Shown here: in pieces, positions 58,807 through 64,000 of the stretch
How the letters are laid out: every line of letters begins with the position of its first letter
Numbering within the stretch: position 1 is the stretch's first letter
Assembly: GCF_001411555.2 (NCBI RefSeq)
Contig: NC_049903.1
Coordinates: 16,845,234 to 16,909,233 of the forward strand
Source of the DNA: Juglans regia
Lineage: Eukaryota > Streptophyta > Magnoliopsida > Fagales > Juglandaceae
DNA length: 64,000 nt
Direction of reading: 5' to 3'
Translations under genes and position numbers: made by a program
The notes under the pieces: model-generated
Told to the model about the DNA's origin: nothing
Database searches by the model: none
What the model saw: the letters and a program-made list of their open reading frames with translations, nothing else

Positions 58807-60183
58807 TTACATGAGTCGTAGCACTGATTGAGATCCATTGTAATTTTTTGGATACATAACAATTACACCACAAACTACTATAAAAAATAACCATGACAAC
58901 ATTAACACTTTCAAGACTCCCTTGTACTTATTCTCCATTGCTTTAAATTTGGATTCTTCGATGCGTAGCCGCTCATTAAGTACCCTGTCGTTCCTCAGTT
59001 CAGCTAACTCCAAGGCCGTCTTACAACAGTTGTTTTGCTCTTTTTGGAGATCAATCCACTCAAAAAATCCACATTGTTTACCCATCTTATAATTTGGGCA
59101 ATTGAAAAATCTTCTACCAAAACTATTAGATTTTCCAGAAATACGTAGCTTCGCTTGGCAGCCACAGTAGCAAAGTGGTCTCTCAAAGCTACCTTTATCT
59201 TCCCCTCTTGCAGTCCAAGAACTTGAACTAGAATGAGAGCTCGAACTTCTCCTTGACTGTCATCATATTGAAAAGTCATTAATTTTAACAATGCTAACAG
59301 ATGGTGCATAAAAGAAACTATCATGCTAGTGCAAAAAAAGTTATGTTCTACTTCAGATCTGTGCAGTTTTGATTAGAAGATGGCCATCACCATGGTCATC
59401 AATTCAATATTGTTTCCCGCAAATCACTATGGCACAAACACTGTTAGTGAAAATTGAAGCTGGAATCTTGAAGCTTATTGCTCGTATTTAAACTGTTAGT
59501 CAAAAGTTATGTTCTATTGCTCGTATTTAAGCTGGAATCTTGAAGCTTATTGAAGCTGGAATCTTCAATATTGAAGCTTTATTAATGGCTTTATTACAAC
59601 AAATAACATTAAAGCCTATTGCTCGTATGCCTCCTTTTCAAAAGCCGAACATAATCTTACCAATTCAAACTTAATTTATTAATACCAAACAGCTCACATG
59701 GATCGAAGCATATTGCACTTCATAAGACTAACCATCATCGTTACATGTACAATGGTATACAAAAACAATTGTTACATTAACACCTATATATAAGTGCTAC
59801 ACTTAGTGCTACATTAACATGTTAATATTGACACCTAGACTGTTAATAGGCCCATGCCAACGCTAATACAATGTCAAACCGACAATTTGATCAACAATTT
59901 GATCCACTTTGAGCATAATTTTTTTTCTTAGAACTTTTATCAAACACTTTCTGTGCATCATGTTTTCTGAGCTTCTAATCGGTTTCTCCCCTTTCTTCTT
60001 CACCCGTTTACATTAACACTTACAAGCAAGCACCAAATTCACACTTAAAAGAATCAATCATCTCACACAACAAAGCTCATTGACAAATCATCATTATCGT
60101 TTTCTATTTAAACTGTGAAAGGGGCAAAACAAAATTAAAACCAGAGATCTTACCGTTTTCTCTGGAAATGGAGTTCCCTCCAT
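58807..60183 (-). CDS. GRF-type zinc-finger protein with C-terminal membrane segment, carried by MULE-2
   Basis: Two exons on the minus strand: 60183-60154 (MEGTPFPEKT, donor GTAAGA) and 59256-58807 after acceptor GACAG; joined in frame, 159 aa. After a Ser-rich start (RRSSSSHSSSSS) the GRF finger is complete: CYCGCQAKLRIS, then GRRFFNCPNY, then CGFFEWID, i.e. CxCG ... GRRF..C ... C.FF.W.D. A charged helix follows (NDRVLNERLRIEESKFKAME), then a hydrophobic segment (VLMLSWLFFIVVCGVIVMY). GRF fingers bind nucleic acid, notably single-stranded DNA, in APE2 and NEIL3. Plants have many small GRF-coil-TM proteins of unknown role. It starts ~400 bp inside the right terminal repeat, with its promoter region in the subterminal tandem repeats. 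No internal stop. Splice and start are inferred. Confidence 0.8.
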
Positions 60184-60260
60184 GCCACCGTACGGGTCGA
60201 GCTCCGTTGGGGGTCGAGTTGTCGCTGGGTCGAGTTCTGTCGTGGGGTAGAAATACCTTA

Positions 60261-60428
60261 GGTATGAGAAATACCGTCTAGGTCGAGGTCCGTTTGGGAA
60301 TGGGATGGAGGGGATGGGAGATGGAGGAGAAGACGACGATGGAACAGGTATGAGAATACTGTCTGTGTCGAGCTCTGTTTGGGAATGGGATGGAGGGGAT
60401 GGGGGATGGAGGGTAGACGACGAACTAG
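60261..60428. repeat. 86-bp tandem repeat upstream of the MULE-2 GRF gene
   Basis: Two copies starting GGTATGAGAA at 60261 and 60347 share GTTTGGGAATGGGATGGAGG and GATGGAGG. A further short GTCGAG(T/C)T repetition lies at 60196-60240. They lie between the gene start (60183) and the right terminal repeat. Confidence 0.75.
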
Positions 60429-60589
60429 AGAATGGACAAAAGCACACGGGAATAGCAGATATGCATCCATTCGGGTGTAGGCAGATGTAGATTAAGTGAA
60501 ATAAATTGTATACGTGGCAGCCAAGTATTAGTGGGCTGTTTATTGAAGAAGGTCGGATGGACCGGCCACCAGGTATTCTCTAATATATA

Positions 60590-61329
60590 ATAAGAATATG
60601 GATTACGTTTATTAATTAGAATTGTGAATATTGATTATCTAATATATTTGATCATATTATAAGAATTAATTGTGAATGTGCATATAATTAATTATGTTGA
60701 TAGAATATATAATTAATTAAAATATGAAGTTTTTAATTAGGTAATTAGATAAAATATTTGCATCAACTCAACCTATTTACGTAAAAAACGAGTTGAAACA
60801 AATTAAATGAACTATGTTATAGTCAAGCTAACATGAGTTATTTATTAGACGTACACGATTTGTGGGTGACTCATTTAATTAAATGGGTCATACTTGGGTT
60901 GACCATATATATAAGTTTGACATCCATAACTTAACACAAAAATGAAAGTTGACGGACAAACACGAATTGCTATCCCGAGTGTGGAGCACCAACAAACAAT
61001 ATGTGGTAAATAAAGTGCATAGAAATAAAATTAAGAAATTTGCAATGAAGCCAATAAATTAGTCCATGCCCATATCTAGGCCTGCAACCCGATTAAAAAA
61101 ACACTGATTTACCCCCGACCCGACTCGACCCGGTAACATAAAGGCGTGAACTCGACCCGAATAAGCAGGGTCTTGTTCGGGTCGGATCGGTTTTTAGGTA
61201 TATAATCTGCCTATTACGTTTTGTTTCTCTCTCATGTACTTTCTTCCACCTCACCTTCTGCCCCGAATCTCCTTTCCTTTCTCATCTTCATTCTTTCTCC
61301 CAAAAGTGAAAATCACCCACAATTGAACT
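60590..61329. other. Intergenic DNA with a hAT-like end
   Basis: No gene. At about 61078-61200 the sequence TAGGCCTGCAACCCGA is followed by repeated CCCGACCCGAC/GGTCGG motifs, resembling a hAT terminus with subterminal repeats. No matching right end was found before the gap. Confidence 0.4.
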
Positions 61330-61600
61330 ATGTCGTTTAACTAGCCGTAGGAGGAGGACGATGAGGCCGCGTTGGAGCAGACCCTTTTGGTGATCCAGGA
61401 GGTGGCCATCTACAAGATCTGGTCGGGTTGCCTTAGGATCGTTTCCTGCAAGGCTCGCTGCGAGAGCACCGTCGAGAGCATCCTTAACTCGTCACGCTAC
61501 TCCGTCCTCAAGATCGAGGATGGCCGGGGTAAGAGCCTTCCTGGGTCTCGGTTTCTTCCCCCCTTAAGGATTTCAATCGAGTGAACCTTTTTTTAATTTT
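61330..61600 (+). pseudogene. NECAP-like (adaptin-ear-binding coat-associated protein) pseudogene fragment
   Basis: From the ATG at 61330 the frame reads MSFN, stop, P, stop, EEDDEAALEQTLLVIQEVAIYKI, then WSGCLRIVSCKARCE, then STVESILNSSRYSVLKIEDGRG and a donor-like GTAAGA (~61532). This follows the NECAP N-terminal domain, a clathrin-coat endocytic factor. Two early stops are present, and two segments normally between YKI and WSG (~20 residues) and after RCE (~20 residues) are missing. The rest may lie in the gap at 61694-62071. Confidence 0.7.
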
Positions 61601-61693
61601 TTCCAACTCTGGTCTAGAGCTTCTTCAATAGTGCCGAAGTGGGTTGAAGGAATTTTTTGGTCAAAACTCAAGGTTGCGGCAAAGTGGGTTGCT

Positions 61694-62071
61694 NNNNNNN
61701 NNNNNNNNNNNNNNNNNNNNNNNNNNNNNNNNNNNNNNNNNNNNNNNNNNNNNNNNNNNNNNNNNNNNNNNNNNNNNNNNNNNNNNNNNNNNNNNNNNNN
61801 NNNNNNNNNNNNNNNNNNNNNNNNNNNNNNNNNNNNNNNNNNNNNNNNNNNNNNNNNNNNNNNNNNNNNNNNNNNNNNNNNNNNNNNNNNNNNNNNNNNN
61901 NNNNNNNNNNNNNNNNNNNNNNNNNNNNNNNNNNNNNNNNNNNNNNNNNNNNNNNNNNNNNNNNNNNNNNNNNNNNNNNNNNNNNNNNNNNNNNNNNNNN
62001 NNNNNNNNNNNNNNNNNNNNNNNNNNNNNNNNNNNNNNNNNNNNNNNNNNNNNNNNNNNNNNNNNNNNNNN
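61694..62071. other. Assembly gap of 378 N
   Basis: Run of N. Open frames across it are artefacts. It separates the NECAP-like fragment from CACTA-like DNA. Confidence 0.95.
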
Positions 62072-62159
62072 TATTAAATATTATCAAAATGGCGTGTCTT
62101 TTACTCGCCAATTGTAAAAATAGCTCGTTCAACATGTATGTCCTTCTTAAGTGACATAC

Positions 62160-62460
62160 TACACTAGAACATAATTACTTTTTAGTGACGGTTGGAAAAT
62201 TGTAACAGTCTCTAAACCATCACTAAAAAGTATTTTTTGTGACGGTTTCTGGAAACTGTCACTAAAGACAGATGAGATTTTTTTTACGTTCCAACATATG
62301 GAAAATTTACGTTCGAACGTCACATATATGTTCGAACATTGTGGCTACTTATGTGCAAACGTAAAATGTTTTGGCACCAACGTTCGAACGTAAAATGTTT
62401 TGCTCCAACATGCGAACGTTAATTACTAACCTTCGAACGTTGGCACCAATTTTAGTTAAA
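62160..62460. repeat. CACTA-like subterminal repeats
   Basis: Begins with CACTAGAACATAATTACTTTTTAGTGACGG and an inverted relation to AACCATCACTAAAAAG. Then a cluster of TTCGAACGT/ACGTTCGAA motifs, some spaced by AAAATGTTTT (62305-62450). Clustered short subterminal motifs are typical of CACTA (EnSpm) ends. Confidence 0.55.
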
Positions 62461-62580
62461 TATGACTCTAATTTAAAAATTATGTGGTTTATATAGTGCA
62501 TAATTTGTAAACAAGTCTATATAATTGGCTTGTATATATTTAGTACAGTGATTTAGAATTAAATATGGAACACGAGTTCT

Positions 62581-62718
62581 CACTACATGAAAAATGACCA
62601 TTTGTGATTAATTACACGCGACAAAAATGACTATTTACGATCAAAACAGACTACAAAAAAAAAAGAAGTCATTTTCTCATGAAACAACTAACTATAATTG
62701 AGCATTTTTCTTGTAGTG
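62581..62718. mobile_element. 138-bp CACTA-type MITE
   Basis: Starts CACTACATGAAAAATGACC and ends GCATTTTTCTTGTAGTG, i.e. CACTACAAGAAAAATGC from the other side. The inverted tips are characteristic. A 3-bp duplication is not evident (TCT versus AAC). Confidence 0.7.
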
Positions 62719-64000
62719 AACTTTGGATTGTCTGGCAGTGCTTTCCACACTCTCATTCTTCAAGTTTTTAGAAAATAAAATAAAAAATTATGTCTACTTT
62801 CCACGCTAAGTTCATCATTTCACATAAAAGGAAAATACCTATCAACATGCCATTAGATCAAGCTACACATGGACCACACATGCATTTGTAATGGTGTTTG
62901 GACTAGGCCTAGGGCTAGGTACTTGAACCCGACCCACCTACCCATTCCCCACTAGGGGTAGATGGGATTATCCACCCGCATTAGGTGGGTGAATGGGCGA
63001 GTGCATATCCATGCACAAAGGTGAGGGGCGAGTGTCAGGGCTAGGCCTTCGTCCAAAAAAATTTAAAATGAAACGACGTCGTTTCATTTTAAGGTAAATT
63101 AACACCTTCTTGTGTTTGTCTCTCTCTCACAGTGTATATAAGGGAAAAACCCTAGTTGACTCCCCATCTCTTTCTTTCATTCTCTATTATCTCTCAATTC
63201 CCCCTGCTGTCCAAATTTCCTATCTTCTTCATCTCCTCCATCGTTGCTTGCTCTAGCCCAACAGGCTATAGTATATCTCCTCCTTCTCCACTTCTCCTTC
63301 TCAAGGTGGTTCTCTGAGCAAACCTATAGCCATGTCATGGCTAATGGGTATTAAGGAAAGTAATTCAAAGATGGATAGCTTACAAAATCAAGATATTCTT
63401 TGTAATTAGTGTAGGCTAAAATCTTGCATACGTTATTATTCTTTGTAACAGTTAGTATCTTAACTTTAATGACTGTATATTGCCAAAGATAGAACAACTG
63501 CATTGTATATATATTTAGAGGATAAATCAATCAAATGTGTGGGAATATTTCCATTGAAAAACTGCAGTGTCTTATTCTCTATAATGGGTATCTCATGGAG
63601 GTTTGATCTATGTATCTTTTTGTTGAATCTGTGTATTTGAGGTTTGATGTATGGATTTGGTAGATGGATCTATATATTTGGTGAACGGATCTGTGGATTT
63701 GGGGCGTTTGGCGAATTTTAGACAGGACAATAAGGCCATCTGTTCGCTCGATAGCCAGGCAAGGTCGCCCGCTCATGAGGGACGGGGCCAGGTGCTGGAG
63801 GTAGCAAGCCTAGTTTGGACCGTGTGCTTAGTCGTAGCACTAGTAATGGCACGTTGGAGAATTAACTAAACAAAAGATGAACATAGTGGAGCAGAGGGTA
63901 GTAGTTCTTAGGGTGGGGTGGGTGTCGGTTAATTTTGAGTGGAGCATGTGGATCTAGCTTCCAAAGACTACACCAAAATAGTGTTAGAGTAATTAAACCA
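62719..64000. other. No gene recognised; promoter-like segment
   Basis: Contains repeated CCCACC/GGTGGG DNA (62920-63040), then the palindrome at 63063-63092, a CT-rich tract and a TATATAAGG (63135) with AAACCCTAG (63147). No convincing coding region follows to the window end; short frames at 63579-63869 are unremarkable. Confidence 0.45.
63063..63160 (+). promoter_or_regulatory. Promoter-like segment with palindromic ACGACGTCGT box
   Basis: A perfect 30-bp palindrome (63063-63092, core GAAACGACGTCGTTTC) is followed by a CT-rich tract, TATATAAGG at 63135 and AAACCCTAG at 63147, resembling a plant telo-box. The transcript it would serve is not recognised. Confidence 0.4.

Larger units (their letters stand above)
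53905..60580 (+). mobile_element. MULE-2: two-gene Mutator-like element
   Basis: 6676 bp, flanked by the perfect 9-bp duplication TAATATATA (53896-53904 and 60581-60589). Terminal inverted repeats align without gaps: about 44 of the first 70 positions match, including CGGTCCATCCG at positions 17-27 and AACAGCCCAC at 41-50. It contains a FAR1/FRS-type transposase gene on + (54310-57652) and a GRF zinc-finger gene on - (58807-60183) converging on it, with 1.15 kb between their ends. The ends differ from those of MULE-1, so it is another family. Confidence 0.92.

Noticed and set aside
61631..62154. Open frames across the N gap
   Set aside because: Consist of unknown residues; artefacts of the gap.
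1..64000. CRISPR array, bacterial operon or phage features
   Set aside because: None seen; the window is eukaryotic plant DNA.

Overview
This is a window of plant nuclear genome, almost certainly from a eudicot tree. It has split genes with GT-AG introns, plant-only protein families and many nested plant transposons, and it is AT-rich. A recurrent short MITE (rich in 'actcatctcaactcatctc'-type sequence) reminds me of Fagales genomes such as walnut, hickory or oak. That is a weak inference from memory.

Three host genes are well supported. (1) A complete nine-exon gamma-SNAP gene on the + strand at 17503-32414 encodes 295 aa and is stretched to 15 kb by insertions in its introns. (2) An extensin-like FAS1-domain gene lies at 36212-37147. 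(3) A nine-exon subtilase of the SBT2 group lies at 37862-47433, with its N-terminus lost at or near an assembly gap. Two related small secreted proline-rich protein genes lie on the - strand at 371-802 and 49155-49580; the second has a frameshift after its signal peptide. A NECAP-like pseudogene lies beside a second assembly gap near 61.3-61.7 kb.

The rest is mostly mobile DNA. Two large Mutator-like elements (MULEs) have terminal inverted repeats and perfect 9-bp target duplications: MULE-1 at 1699-9251 and MULE-2 at 53905-60580. Both carry a FAR1/FRS-type transposase gene on the + strand and, converging on it from the other end, a small - strand gene with a GRF-type zinc finger, a charged helical stretch and a C-terminal hydrophobic segment. 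In MULE-2 the GRF gene is intact (159 aa predicted) and the transposase is spoiled by one in-frame TGA. In MULE-1 both genes are decayed, and a 767-bp hAT element sits in the GRF-gene intron. A repeated two-gene layout in elements with different ends is the most interesting observation here.

A 1185-bp non-autonomous element with MULE-1-like ends lies in gamma-SNAP intron 7. Intron 1 of the same gene holds a 6.9-kb LTR element whose interior is a scrambled nest of inverted Ty3/Gypsy fragments plus a LINE piece. A full-length but defective Ty3/Gypsy chromovirus-type element lies at 9895-15184 on the - strand. Smaller elements include a Harbinger-type element swollen by about 1 kb of AT repeats (34039-35368), two tRNA-derived SINEs, three tiny LINE 3' tails with target duplications, CACTA-type pieces near 62.2-62.7 kb and several Tourist-like MITEs.

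No tRNA, rRNA or CRISPR features were seen. Exon boundaries were placed by eye from splice sites, reading frame and remembered family sequences, and no search could be run.
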